The notes under the pieces were generated by a model, which worked only from the letters and a program-made list of their open reading frames with translations, was not told the origin of the DNA and searched no databases. This document shows, one piece after another, positions 34,151 to 48,110 of a stretch of 64,000 bases of DNA. Made by a program: the position numbers and the translations under genes. The stretch is from Periplaneta americana (lineage: Eukaryota; Arthropoda; Insecta; Blattodea; Blattidae), in the NCBI RefSeq assembly GCF_040183065.1, contig NC_091117.1:113187001-113251000 (forward strand). The letters run 5' to 3'. Position 1 is the stretch's first letter, and each line of letters starts with the position of its first letter.

Positions 34151-34234
34151 ATATCGGACAAGGAGACGCTTGTAGTACTATAAATTGTAAGAAAAATAGG
34201 TTAGAGTTATCCTTCTTTCGAAAGATCCAGGAAG
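34151..34234 (+). pseudogene. THAP zinc-finger first exon (THAP-B copy 2)
   Basis: Encodes GDACSTINCKKNRLELSFF, a C-x4-C then SFF as in THAP domains, followed by AAGATCCAGGAAG and the splice donor GTGAGT at 34,235. The RFP part of SFFRFPKDP has been deleted. The start codon is ATC here but ATG in copy 1. Confidence 0.62.
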
Positions 34235-34569
34235 GTGAGTTTATAGAATATAACATATTTTTATGAAAATAATATATAAACCTTACGTATTTCATATTTC
34301 AATAGTGGAAGGAAGGTGTTAATTTTTTCCAAAGAACACGATATCGAAAATACAACATATTTCATCGTCTGCTATTTTTTTATTATTTATTTATTGGTCG
34401 ACCAGCAAACTTGCTATCCAGACCACTGTTAAATTATGAAATATCACGTACAGAATATCATGCTGAGGTAGGCTCTAAAGGCTCCTCTAAGTAATTTAAA
34501 TTATTTAATTAATCATTTTGTGAGTTATGCGAATAAAAATATGATAATGATTTCCGTGTTAAATTTATG

Positions 34570-35764
34570 AAGAATCGTCAGTATTGCTGAGAAAGATGTT
34601 TTGAGGAAGTTTCCATTTACGTCTAGATGGCTGACAAGATCTTGCTCCAGTGTTATATGTCACAGCTCCAGGAACGTCAGGAAGTTTGTTGAAGAAGGAC
34701 TTTGATATTGAGTGGATGTATTCTTCTAGTGGAAGAATTCTCAATTCTTGATGCAGTTGTTGATTTCAAGCAAACCAGGGGGCATTTGTTGCTGTTCGTA
34801 GGAACTTGTTCTGGAGAACTTGTAGGCGATGCATGTGAGTCTTATTTGCTGTCCCCCACACTACCGCTGCATAAGTTAAAAGAGGTCGCACAAGCGAGGT
34901 GTAGAGTAGCATTGAACAATCCAATCCAATTTGTGAACTTCTATTAACCAAGGGGTATAATTTTCTAATTCTGGAAGAGCCTAGTGTAACAATGCGAGTT
35001 ATATGGGCATTCCATGTAAGTGTCGTGTCTAATAACAGTCCCAAATATTTGACAGCTTCTTGACTAGAGAGCCATGTAACTTGTTCATTTAGAAGTATCA
35101 AAGGAGGTGGATTATGATTAAGCCTTAAAGAGAAGATTTTAGCTTCTGTCTTGATAATGTTGAGTAGTAATCTCCAGTGAGAAAACCATTTAGACAGCTC
35201 CTGTAAGGATATCTGAAGAGTGCTGGTTGCAGTATTTAGGTTACTATGAGAATAAAAGAGAAAAGTATCATCAGCATACATAGCTATGTGTGACGGTTGT
35301 AAACATGGAATGTCATATGTGAAGAGATTGAAGAGAAGTGGTGACAGTATAGATACTTGTGGTACTCCGGCTAAAACTGGACGAAGCGTTGATATAATGC
35401 TATCTATACGTACTGAGAACTGACGCTCATATAAAAAAAAACTTCTCACGATGATTGTGAGATAGTCAGGAAAGCCAATTCTATATCATTTTAGCATTAA
35501 ATCATCATGCCAAACAGTATCAAATGCTTGGGCAATATCCAGAAACACAGCGGCAGTATATTGTTTTTCTTCAAAGCCTTTTATAATGAATTCAGTGACT
35601 CTTTGCAGTTGATGTGTTGTAGGATGTTTCGGACGAAAGCAAAACTGAAAATCTGATATTATCTTGTTTTGGAACGTAAATTTACAAATGCGATGATGAA
35701 TAACCTTCTCAAACAATTTCGATAGCGTGGGCAGTAAGCTAATGGGTCGATAATTAGATGGCAA
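34570..35764 (-). pseudogene. Jockey reverse transcriptase, copy C
   Basis: Segment 35,764-35,486 holds YRPISLLPTLSKLFEKVIHH, RPKHPTTHQLQRVTEF and LDIAQAFDTVWHDDLMLK, then the shared TGA. Segment 35,449-34,766 is open for 227 codons: PVLAGVPQVSILSPLLFN, the catalytic MYADDTFLFYSH, EAVKYLGLLLDTTLTWNAH and WGTANKTHMHRLQVLQNKFL. It lacks the frameshift that copies A and B share. C-terminal coding remains recognisable to about 34,570. Confidence 0.88.
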
Positions 35765-36055
35765 TTGCTTAGGTTTGTTAGTCTTATGAAAAACAATGAT
35801 TACAGCAAGCTTCCAGGCTCGAGGAAATTACCCAATTAAAAGGGCAGCATTGAAAATTATCGTCAAATAAGTAAGAGCTTTGTTGGTAAGCTTCTTTAGT
35901 ACAATGTGGGGTATAAGATCATGACCTGGAGATTTTTTATTTGGAAGCCATTGAATGAAGTGAGACAATTCTTCCGGAGTAGTATAGGAAATTTTCTCTG
36001 GCACAGTCGGTTTATTAATATTTTCTATAAGTTTTTCTTAAAATTCAGAGGTAGT

Positions 36056-36970
36056 CTATTCATTTTTATTCTCATTTGGGGTGAATACATGTTGATAATG
36101 AGATGCAAGCAAATTACACTTCGACTCTGTGTCTGTAGTTGTTTGAGAGTGTAGACGAAGTGTCGGGATGGCTGTTGGCTCGCGCAGTGTACGCTTTGTG
36201 GCGTACCAAAAAGTATTATCATCTGCAGATAGAGATGATAAGTAAGACTGATATGACTGCAGACGGTGTTGTTCAAGATTTGTCTTGACTAATCGTATGA
36301 GATAATTCAGCTTTTTCCGTTGCAATGGTTGCCTCTCTCGTTGCCATTGTCTACGAATACGATGTTTTCCTTAATTAATTGGAGTATGGAAGATGGTAAG
36401 TAGTAGCACGTTAATGGCCCTTGGAGCACACTGTAGAATAATTTACACATGAACATATTGTATTGTGTCCGTAAAATGTTGAACATCATTGTCAATATCT
36501 GTTGCTGTTAGTGGATGATATTCTGTGACTGACATTGAGTCTAGAGTCAACTGAAATTTATCCCAATCAACAAAACCATTAATAAGGTGTTACATTAGGA
36601 GACAATTGGAAAGTAATCAACACTGCGCAATGATCTGAATCTAGTGCTGTTAATGATGCAATATAAGTTGGTAAATGCATATTCTTTTGAATTCCAATGT
36701 CAAGGATATCAGGAAGGTTGACATGATTATATGGATAGTGTGTTGGTTCAGTTGGTGCGAGAATATGGAGACCAAGGTTGTTAATACAATCGTAAAGACG
36801 ATGTCCATTTGGGTTCGTTACTCTGCAGCCCCATGATGTATGTTTGCAGTTTAGATCGCCCACAAGAAGTGTTGAACCGACTGAGGGAAATAAAAGAGCA
36901 AGGTATGCAGTATTTAGCAGATATTTTGGGGGCTTATAAGCACAAATTAAAACAAAATCATGATTACTTT
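36056..36970 (-). pseudogene. Jockey endonuclease C-terminus and linker, copy C
   Basis: Includes MGDLNCKHTSWGCRVTN and TALDSDHCAVLITF (endonuclease metal and Asp-His motifs) at 36,863-36,579, then the linker with TCYYLPSSILQLIKEN, KKLNYLIRLVKTNLEQHRLQ and WYATKRTLREPTAI down to 36,056. Several frameshifts. Truncated at the 5' side within the endonuclease. Confidence 0.82.
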
Positions 36971-37352
36971 GACACTTAATTCATCGCCTGCTAGGGAAAC
37001 GGCCTTTGATTAGGTATGGTAGCGATCCTGGTGTTTGCATATTTAGTATGTATTGAGCTTCGTGACTGTAAATATTAGACTGTGTTTGAAACAAACATAT
37101 ACGTATGTACATAGAGAGTTTCTTCCATGGTAATTCAGCTGTTGACCAGACGAGACCAAGCGTGACCTAGGGTGTCACCCAACAAGTTAGAAAGAGAAGA
37201 ATATAGAGTGGCCATGTTGTCCTGTACAGCGCTCTTTGCGGAGCCACCGCGAAACACGGCAGATAAGAACTAAGCGCCCACCGTCGTAAAAATTAGTCTG
37301 CTTACAATGTTGTGTATACGGAAGTAGAGCTACGAAAAAAAAAAGAAAAAAT

Positions 37353-37430
37353 ATGCCTGTTGTGTGTGCTGCATATAACTGCAATGTCAAAAGGAAAAAG
37401 ACAATTGGTTTATCATATTTTATGTAAATT
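37353..37430 (+). pseudogene. THAP domain exon 1 (THAP-C)
   Basis: Reads MPVVCAAYNCNVKRKKTIGL then SYFM and a stop. C-x4-C (CAAYNC) followed by basic residues and a short aromatic segment matches the start of a THAP domain (consensus C-x2-4-C ... F-x-x-F-P). The exon end and donor are unclear; a GTAAAT follows the Met. Confidence 0.68.
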
Positions 37431-37542
37431 TTATGAAGTTAAGTCCATAGTTTTGTTAATTAGCAGCATTTTTTTCATGCATAAATATGTAACAACGCCC
37501 GGCATAACATGCGGTGTGTTCGGTATTTTTCTTTTCTTGCAG

Positions 37543-37635
37543 ATTCCTTTGGAAAACAAAAAAAGGAACTGTTGAAACAGTGGATAATAAATATGAAACG
37601 AGACAAATGGTGTCTCTCCGAGCTGTTAATTTATA
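37543..37635 (+). pseudogene. THAP domain exon 2 (THAP-C)
   Basis: A strong acceptor TTTTTCTTTTCTTGCAG ends at 37,542. The exon reads ELLKQWIINMKRDKWCLSEL, the middle of a THAP domain (L-x-x-Q-W-i-x-n-x-R-x-x-W). The later C-x2-H half is not seen. Together with exon 1 this gives a two-exon THAP module. Confidence 0.66.
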
Positions 37636-38201
37636 GAAGTTCTTTCAGTTCAGTACTCCATCAAAACACTTGTTTATAATTTATGATGCAGTTTCAACAC
37701 AACCTATTGTTCAAGTCCCTAAATTATTTACTGTTGTTTTGGTGAACTGCATTTTCTTGAAAAAAAAAATGAAATTAACACTGTCTTTATTACATCATAA
37801 GCTTTACGTTTCGTAGGTGGGGATCTGGAGTTCATGTTGTTCTGGAAATGTGCAAGAAAACCAGCAATTGTTTGTACTGCCTTGTCAACAACTGCCTCCT
37901 ACTCGTTGTCATGTACATATATTTGTCTTCTGAATGTGGAGAGCATGGGAAGCTGAGTTTCGTGGAATGCCATTTAACCCTTGTCGTGTTTTTTTACCCA
38001 CTGATTTAAGAAATCTTTGTTTTCTGAAGGAAAAGTGTAGGTTTCTCTGCAAGTAATTGCAGTGTATTATTTTTATTATTATATTTGTAATTATTGAAAA
38101 GTGTTTTTCTCTTACATTTAATATATAATTAATATATTTTCTGAAGAAAAAATCTTTTAAGTGTTGAGTGCTCTCTTAATGAACAAAATTATGTAATACT
38201 C

Positions 38202-38633
38202 TTTATTTCTGTTAGTTGTGTCCGTCCTGCTTATACAGAAGACGATGAGTTATAGCTTATAAAAAGTAGGCCTATTTCGAAGACAAACGATAAACCAAAT
38301 AAATGGTTCACTAGTAATATGCTTAAACTAAATAAAGATGAAACCACTACAATTCCGTTACAGACCCAATGAAAAACAAATAGCAATAAAATATTAAAAT
38401 TGTGTCTCGACACCGGCATCCTTTATTTCTGCTCCTTGTGTCCTTACTGCGTATAGAAGAAGACGATGAGCTCTAGCTTATAAAAAGTAGGCCTATTTCA
38501 AAGACTAACTATTAATCAAATAAATGGTTCACTAGTAATAAAGTTAAACTAAATACGGATAAACCGCTGCAATTCTGTTTAAAACCCAGTAACAGCAATA
38601 AAATATTAAAATTGTATTTCGACACTCTCATTC
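38202..38633 (+). repeat. ~220-bp tandem duplication
   Basis: Two adjacent units starting TTTATTTCTG/C and sharing GAAGACGATGAG, AAAAAGTAGGCCTATTTC, AAATGGTTCACTAGTAAT and AGCAATAAAATATTAAAATT. About 85% alike by eye; no coding content. Confidence 0.88.
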
Positions 38634-38701
38634 AAAATAACGCAAAACTCTTGGGGAGGCTGTATTGTTGTTAGTATTTTGACTGGAAGTACAGGAAAGA
38701 A

Positions 38702-38795
38702 CATAATTGAGCACCTACATGCAATAATGAGGTAAGTATGAATATATTTCGTAACTACTTACCCCATTATTGCACTGGGTGCTCAATTATACACT
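38702..38795. mobile_element. ~90-bp perfect-hairpin MITE-like palindrome
   Basis: ATAATTGAGCACCTACATGC at 38,703 is inverted as GCACTGGGTGCTCAATTATA at about 38,773-38,792, with AATAATGAGGTAAGTA / TACTTACCCCATTATT completing stems of about 37 bp around a ~15-base loop. Confidence 0.78.
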
Positions 38796-40103
38796 AATAA
38801 TAATCTGTGGTGCCACAGCCCTTGAAAGGCCAGCCGGCTGTTGGCATCACGTTCACATTTCGATTATACTCTACTGTAACAAAAAAAAAAAAAACCGAAA
38901 GCGTGTTTGGTCACGTTTTACCCCAATTATAAGCTTGGAGGTAAAGGTTGTTTACTACAGTTAGAGTTAGGGCCTACTTTCATTCTATATCTTATGGTAC
39001 TATAAATAGTTTTTCAACGTGTAGAGACTGGGAAAACAATTTAATAAAATCACCCGAATCATACTAGTTCATTTTATAGGCAATCTTGCGGGTCGCATTT
39101 AAAAGAACCTAGAAATACGAGTATTAACACTTTCTTCAGTATTTTTGCTAGGACTTCTTGTCATACGTACATGACAATTTTGCTTAGGTTATGCTTTTAA
39201 GCTTTCCTTCTAGGAATAGCTCAAGTGTTTTCAATTTATCGTACATAAGGCTTTATTTTAGACTAAGTTACTAGCACACATTTGACGAAATACTAGGTTT
39301 TTCCACTGCAGTTTAACTGTTTTAGGGAAACGAAATTTTGACAGCTGGCGATTGCAATGTTAGTTATCGCCACACCCACTTTGTTTTGGGCGCTTAAGTT
39401 AATGGCGGACGGTCGTTCAATTTTCTTGAAACATGGCGGCGCAATGGCCACTCTATATCTCTCTCAAAGAGTTTGTAATACTTACTAGAGACCAAAGAGT
39501 TTGTAATACTTACTAGAGACACATACCTTTGTGTGGCAGGCAAGAAAAATGTCACAAATTGAATCGGCTAGCATCCGCCATTAAAGGGAGTGTTTGCGGC
39601 GCGAAATTCGATAACAGTATCACAATACATTGATGTAGCCTGGCGATAGACACTGTTTTAAACATATTTTACAAAGGATAAGTCGTGATGAAATAAACAT
39701 GAATGGCAGAGGAGCGCTATATTTATTAAAGTATTATAATGATTCATCTTTGGCGATATTCTAAAAAATAAATTAAATCACCATATACACTCGGGATAAG
39801 TATGTGAAATATTGAATAATGGCAATGTCAACATTAATTTTCAGTATTACTAGTATTGTTTTAAAGACATAATAATGGATATTTACTGTAATATTTAAAA
39901 TGATCTATATTTCAGTCCTTTCATGCAAAGGAAGAGGAAGATATATGGTGCTTAGAAAATATTTAGTGGTGAAATATGAGATCATAAAATTTCTGGAAAC
40001 TGATTTAAAATATAATGAGAATAAATTTTATGATAAAACAATCTATTCATTGTGTACTTGATGACCACCAAGTTAGAGGTCAGTACAGACTTTTTAATAC
40101 AAT

Positions 40104-40926
40104 TAGTAGCGGTAATAGTAGGCCTAGGAGTAGTGGTAATAGTAGGCCTAGTAGTAGTGGTAATAGTAGGCCTAGTAGTAGTGGTAATAAGCCTAGTAGT
40201 AATGGTAATAGGAGGCCTAGTTTTGGTAGTATTAGTAGGCCTAGTAGTAGCGTAATAATAAGTCTAGCAGTAGCAGTAATAATAGACCTAGTAGTAGTGG
40301 TAATAATAGACCTAGTAGTAGTGGTAATAATAAGTCTAGCAGTAGCAGTAATAATAGACCTAGTAGTAGCCGTAATAATAGGCCTAATAGTAGTCGTAGT
40401 AGTAGTAGTGGTAATAGTAGGCGTAGTAGTAGTGGTAATAGCAGGTCTATTAGTAGTGGCAATAGTAGGCCTAGTAGTAGTGGTAATAGTAGGTGTAGTA
40501 GTAGTGGTAATAGTAGGTTTAGTAGTAGTGGTAGTAGTAGGTCCAGTTTTTGTGGCAATAGTAAGCCTAGTAGTAGTGGTAATAGTAGACCTGGTAATAG
40601 TGGTAATAATAGGTCTAGTAGTAGTGGTAATAGTAGGCCTAGTATTAGTGGTAGTAGGCCCAGTTTTGTGGTAATAGTAGGCCTAGTAGTAATGGTAATA
40701 ATAAACCTAGTAGTAGTGGTAATAATAGGCCTAGTATTAGTGGTAATAGTAGGCCTAATAATAGTGGTAATAATAGGCCTAGTTTTGGTGGTATTAGTAG
40801 GCCTAGTAGTAATGAGACCTAGTCAGTGGAAGTGGTAATAATAGACCTAGTAGTAGTGGTAATAGTAGGTCTAGTAGTAGTGGTCATAGTAGACCTAGTT
40901 GCAGTGATAATAATAGGCCTAGCTAG
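40104..40926. repeat. 24-bp minisatellite inside CAAAGAG copy II
   Basis: Same unit as in copy I, about 820 bp, with AATAAT/AATAGT variants and AGACCTAGT substitutions. Long low-complexity frames on both strands are repeat artefacts. Confidence 0.92.
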
Positions 40927-41159
40927 GCCATCAGCTATATTTTCACTAATTTCTGTGCATTTAATACAACCAAAAACTAGAAGTACATGCTGTACAAAAC
41001 GGAAATTACATGATTAATTCATTTATTGTGAAACAAAACAGTTTTAGACAGATATAGTCTGCGGATTTTCTTATGCACTCTGCTATTATAATCCACTGTA
41101 ATGTGATGGCACCTAACCCTTACATACATTGTTGAAATCAACCTTATATACCTGATTAA

Positions 41160-43355
<2,196 letters not shown>

Positions 43356-44277
43356 CTGATTAATGTATTTCTGGAAAAACTTATCAAAGAAATATTCCGA
43401 CATTCTGTAACCACATTCAAAGGAGGAACTGCATTTGGAACATTCTTCCAAATATTAAGATATGCATGTTTTCCTGGGCATCCTACAATATTTGCGGCGT
43501 AGTATTTCACCATTTTCTTATTACTTCCCTTCAAGTGTACTTATATTTATTCGTACTCCTCAATAATCATGAACTGCTTGCACTCTCAGTGAAGCATCAA
43601 CTCCCTTTAATGGCGGACGAACAGCGGTTCAATTTTGTACGCGAAACTAGCGCCGTTGGTGTCTCTAGTTATATATTACAAACTCTTTGCTAGATACACA
43701 TACCCGTGAGTGGCAGGCAAGAAAAATATCACAAATTGAATCGGCTAGCATCCGCCATTAAAGGGAGTGTTTGCGGCGTGAAATTCGAAAACAGTACCAC
43801 AATACATTGATGTAGCCTGGTGATAGACACTGTTTTAAACATCTTTTACAATGATGAGTCGTGATGAAATAAACATGAATGGCAGAGAAGCGCTATATTT
43901 TTTAAAGTATTATAATGATTCATCTTTCGCGATATTCTAAAATATAAATTAAATCACCCATATACACTCGGTATAAGTATGTGAAATATTGAATAATGGC
44001 AATGTCAACATTAATTTTCAGTATTACTAGCATTGTTTTAAGGACATAATAATGGATATTTACTGTAATGTTTAAAGTTATCTATATTTCAGTCCTTTCA
44101 TGCAAAGGAAAAGGAAGGTATATGGTGCTTAGAAAATATTTAGTGGTGAAATATGAGCTCATAAAAATTCTGGAAACTGATTTAAAATATGAGAATAAAT
44201 TTTATCATAAAACAATCTATTCATTGTGTAGTTGACGACTACCAAATCAGAAGTCAGTACAGACTTTTTAATACAAT

Positions 44278-45216
44278 TAGTAGCGGTAATAGTAGGCCTA
44301 GGAGTAGTAGTAATAGTAGGCCTAGTAGTAGTGGTAGTAGTAGGTCTAGTAGTAGTGGTAATAATAGACCTAGCAGTAGTGGTAATAATAGGCCTAATAG
44401 TAGTGGTAACAGTAGGCGTAGTAGTAGTGGTAATAATAGGCCTAGTAGTAGTGGTAATAGTAGGCCTAATAGTAGTTGTATAGTAGGTGTAGTAGTAGTG
44501 GTAGTAGTAGGTCTAGGTTTTGGGGCAATAGTAGGCCTAGTAGTATTGGCAATAGTAGACCTAATAGTGGTAGAGGTAATAGTAGGCCTAGCAGTAGTGG
44601 TAATAATAGGCCTACTAGTAGTGGTAATAGTAGGCCTAGTAGTAGTGGTAATAGTAGGCCTAGTAGTAGTGGTAATAATAGACCTAGTAGTAGTGGTAAT
44701 AATAGGCCTAGTAGTAGTGGTAATAATAGGCCTAGTAGTTGTGGTAATAGTAGGCGTAGTAGTAGCGGTAATAATAGGCCTAGTAGTAGTGGTAGTAGTA
44801 GGTCTAGTTTTTGTGGCAATAGTAGGCCTATTAGTAGTGCCAATAGTAGGCCTAGTAGTAGTGGTAATAATAGGCCTAGTATTAGTGGTAATAGTAAGCC
44901 TAGTTTTTGTGGTAATAGTAGGCGTAGTAGTAGTGGTAATAGTAGGCCTAGTATTAGCGGTAATAGTAGGCCTAGTTTTTGTGATAATAGTAGACCTAGT
45001 AGTAGTGGTAATAGTAGGCCTAGTTTTTGAGGTATTAATAGGCCTAGTAATAGTGAGACCTAGTTAGTAGTAGTGGTAATAATAGACCTAGTAGTAGTGG
45101 TAATAGTAGGCTTAGTAGTAGTGGTAATATTAGGCCTTGTAGTAGTGGTAATAACAGACCTAGTAGTAGTGGTAATAACAGACCTAGTAGTAGTGGTAAT
45201 AAGAGGCCTAGCTAGG
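44278..45216. repeat. 24-bp minisatellite inside CAAAGAG copy III
   Basis: About 940 bp of the same unit as copies I and II, the longest of the three arrays. It gives long Ser/Asn/Gly-, Val/Ile- or Leu-rich artefact frames. Confidence 0.92.
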
Positions 45217-45486
45217 CCATCAGCTATATTTTCACTAATTTTGTTGAATTTAATAAAACCAAAAACTAGAAGTACATACTGTACAAAACGGAAATTACAT
45301 GATTAATTAATTTATTGTGAAATAAAACAAATATAGTCTGAGGATTTTTTATACACTCTGCTCTTATAATCCACTGTACTTAATATGATGACACCTATCC
45401 CTTACATATATTGTTGAAATCAACCTTATATAAACCTGATTAATGTGTTTCTGGAAAAACTTTATCCAAGAAATATTCCGACATTT

Positions 45487-45736
45487 GAAGGGTACACGGG
45501 AATAACGATCAAGGTCCATTTTAGAAAGTTTCGAGAAAAACTGATTTTAAAGTTTAAGCACTTAATACTTTGTTATGTGTGTATTTAATAGAAATTGACA
45601 TAGTGGAATGTCAAGAACGATGATTTCTTATTACTAGCTAGACCACATGATAGTACTTCCTTTCCACTATAAGATAGCATTATTAACTCAATTTCGATTT
45701 TTGATGGACCTTGATCGTTTTTCCCGTGTACCCTTC
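45487..45736. mobile_element. 250-bp MITE with GAAGGGTACACGGGAA ends
   Basis: Terminal inverted repeats of 33 bp (GAAGGGTACACGGGAA, then AACGATCAAGGTCCAT) with one mismatch. Flanked by ATTT on both sides. Copies I and II lack it; compared with them about 30 bp of host sequence is also missing at the site. No coding capacity. Confidence 0.85.
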
Positions 45737-46049
45737 ATTTGGAACATTCTTCCAAATATTAAGATATGCATGCTTTTCTGAGCATCCTACAATAGTTCGA
45801 ACAATTATTTGCGGCGCAGTACTTCATCACTTTCTTATTATTTCCCTTCAAGTGTACTTATATTTATTCGTACTCCTCAAATAAGCATGAACTGCTCGCA
45901 CTCCCGGCGGAGCATTAACTACCTTTAATGGCGACCGAACAGCGGTTCAATTTTGTACGCGAAACTAGCTCCGTTGGTATCTCTAAGTTATATATTACAA
46001 ACTCTTTGATCTCTCTCTTCCTATCTCGTTGGTGTCACCGCATTTTCGG

Positions 46050-46446
46050 TAATCGCGATAATACCAAAGACGTTATAATAGTATACTAGACTCACACAGA
46101 GCGCTGGTGTGCTGTCCAAAATTGAAACCAGTCTGCGCATGTTTACGCCGCCATGCTACTGGTAGAAATAGAGCGATAAACACGATTGTCATACTTGTCC
46201 TTTGTTTTGTCTCGGGTGTTTTTAGTGAATAGTGTGAAAGTAATTGCGATATAATTTTGAAAGATGATATATTATCGCCGCGGACTCATGCTTAACATGT
46301 CGGCATCATACAATAACGTGCGGTGTGGTTTAAAAAAATAATTTTGCCGACCGATTGTTGCTCTGTAGGTTTCACTCTAAGCGTCACGTTGTCACGTCTA
46401 CTTTCTCGATAAGAATAAGCACTAGTTTGTTATATTGTTAAATGGC

Positions 46447-46504
<58 letters not shown>

Positions 46505-48110
46505 TCTTATACGAGTACGTTGGCTTTCTTAACTCTTAATAATAACTCTTTAATAATAATTTTTAATCACATACCTTAATGTTCGTCCTCAGCACAAGAC
46601 ATTGCAACCTCGGGTTTAGTCTACGTGGATTAGACAAGTAAGTGTCATTTAATAATAATTGAAGCATCTTATTGGTTGCATTATTGAAATTGAGGCGAGT
46701 GATTGGAGCGGCGACACAAGAAATTGAAAACAATAATACAATTAAATTTCAAAGACCTGCCGAACGCATGAGGCCGCTCAAAGACCTGCCGAATGTTAAC
46801 CATGAGAGCGCGGCGATAATACCATCCCTGTTTAATTTTCCAAGCTATTTGCAAAAGGTACGATATAATATTATCTCTGTTGTTACAATATCAATATTAT
46901 TAAAAATCAATCGGTAGTTTACGACAATAAAGAATACTTAATTATTAGTAGAGGTATATCAGACTGTAGAGAAATCCCACTGAGTGAATTATTTAGACTT
47001 ACACATCAGATGTTAAAACATTAGTGGAAAGATAACTTTTTGTTTTTATTATGTAAATGAATTTATCTGCAAGATAATAAACTTACATTCAAGATCCATA
47101 TATGGATAAATAAATATACAGATAATAAATAAATAAATAGCTATAATAGCTAAGCCTCCTTTGTGAATTTATGATTCAGAGTTCACCTATAAATAACTCT
47201 TTTACATTTTGCCGGATATATTTTATTAACAAAAGCAAGGAATGGCATCTTATTGATATTGCATATGTGTATAAAAAATATGTACCATCACTCCGCAAGC
47301 AATGATAATATATCTATTTTATTTATTTAAAATAAAAATACAATATGTAAAAAATCCACACATAAAAAGTATGTGTTTTTTTTTATCTTGCATAAAGTGA
47401 TTGTTTAGTTTTTAGGTCTTCACGTTACCTATTGTTTGCAATGTATTAGGTACCGATACTTTTTATAATTGATAGCATTCCCTTTATTAATTGAAGAATA
47501 AATTCAATGTAATTTGGCTACCTTCGCACATTATGTTTTGCCAGATTACCTATGTCCTGTGGTATAAAAGTACCGGTAATATAATTTATTTTTGATTCTC
47601 TAAAACTTAACAAGTCTATACTGATTATCGCATATTTATTTCACTTAGGAATTTGATTATAACAAGAACTTGTGTAATCAAGGTGCATATATTTATGTCT
47701 TGTGATCTAAGAGTTAATATGTTAATATAATTTTAGATTCTCTGAAACCTAACAATTTGCTGATTATCGTAAAATTATACAATCTATAATGTGTATTGTG
47801 TGGGCCTATTTATGGATGTATCAGTATGTTTTCTATAAATTGCTGCATACGTATTTTCTTTTCTTTAATGTTCTAACACATATCAATGAAACTTTGAATA
47901 TGTTTATTTCGTCCTAATTTTACGTTAAACGTCGAAAATTGCCATAATATGTCAATTTTAGATCATCACAGCGTTAAATTGCGTGATTTACGCACTGCTA
48001 TTATTTGTCTGCTCTCCAACAATATGGCGGCAAGCGCAGCGTTCAATTTGCCCCGGTTTCCTCGTTTCGCGCAGCCGAGACTGTAGGGGCTTGGATAATA
48101 CTAACTCGAT
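46050..48110. other. Unassigned region, possible decayed inverted-end element
   Basis: AAAATTGAAACC..GTCTGCGC..ACGCCGCCAT at 46,117-46,155 is roughly inverted as ATGGCGGCAAGCGCAGC..GTTCAATTTG at 48,034-48,051, which could mark the ends of a ~2-kb element. The interior is AT-rich with an (ATT)n tract and no recognised gene. Confidence 0.4.
46447..46504. repeat. (ATT)n microsatellite
   Basis: About 58 bp of uninterrupted ATT. Confidence 0.95.

Larger units (their letters stand above)
34375..36979 (-). mobile_element. Jockey-type LINE, copy C, with target-site duplication
   Basis: 5'-truncated minus-strand copy. Flanks are TTCATCGTCTGCTA (34,361-34,374) and TTCATCGCCTGCTA (36,980-36,993), a 14-bp duplication with one mismatch. 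THAP-B1 at 28,190 provides the uninterrupted site. The tail is an A-rich AATAAATAAATAATAAAAAAA-like run. Confidence 0.9.
33095..37082 (+). mobile_element. THAP-B repeat, copy 2 (interrupted by Jockey C)
   Basis: Repeats THAP-B1 in order and orientation, ending GTAAATATTAGACTGTG at about 37,083. Jockey copy C interrupts it at TTCATCGTCTGCTA. Before THAP-A1 inserted, B1 and B2 were separated by only about 120 bp. Confidence 0.72.

Noticed and set aside
38231-38419. Hydrophobic minus-strand frame
   Set aside because: Falls inside one unit of a 220-bp tandem duplication and is not preserved in the other unit.
39465-39520. Simple 28-bp tandem duplication of the CAAAGAG end
   Set aside because: Target duplications on both levels show that it is one element inserted in the terminus of another.
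44189-45067. 292-codon Ser/Asn- then Val-rich reading frame
   Set aside because: Minisatellite artefact; the unit length is a multiple of three and lacks stops in some frames.
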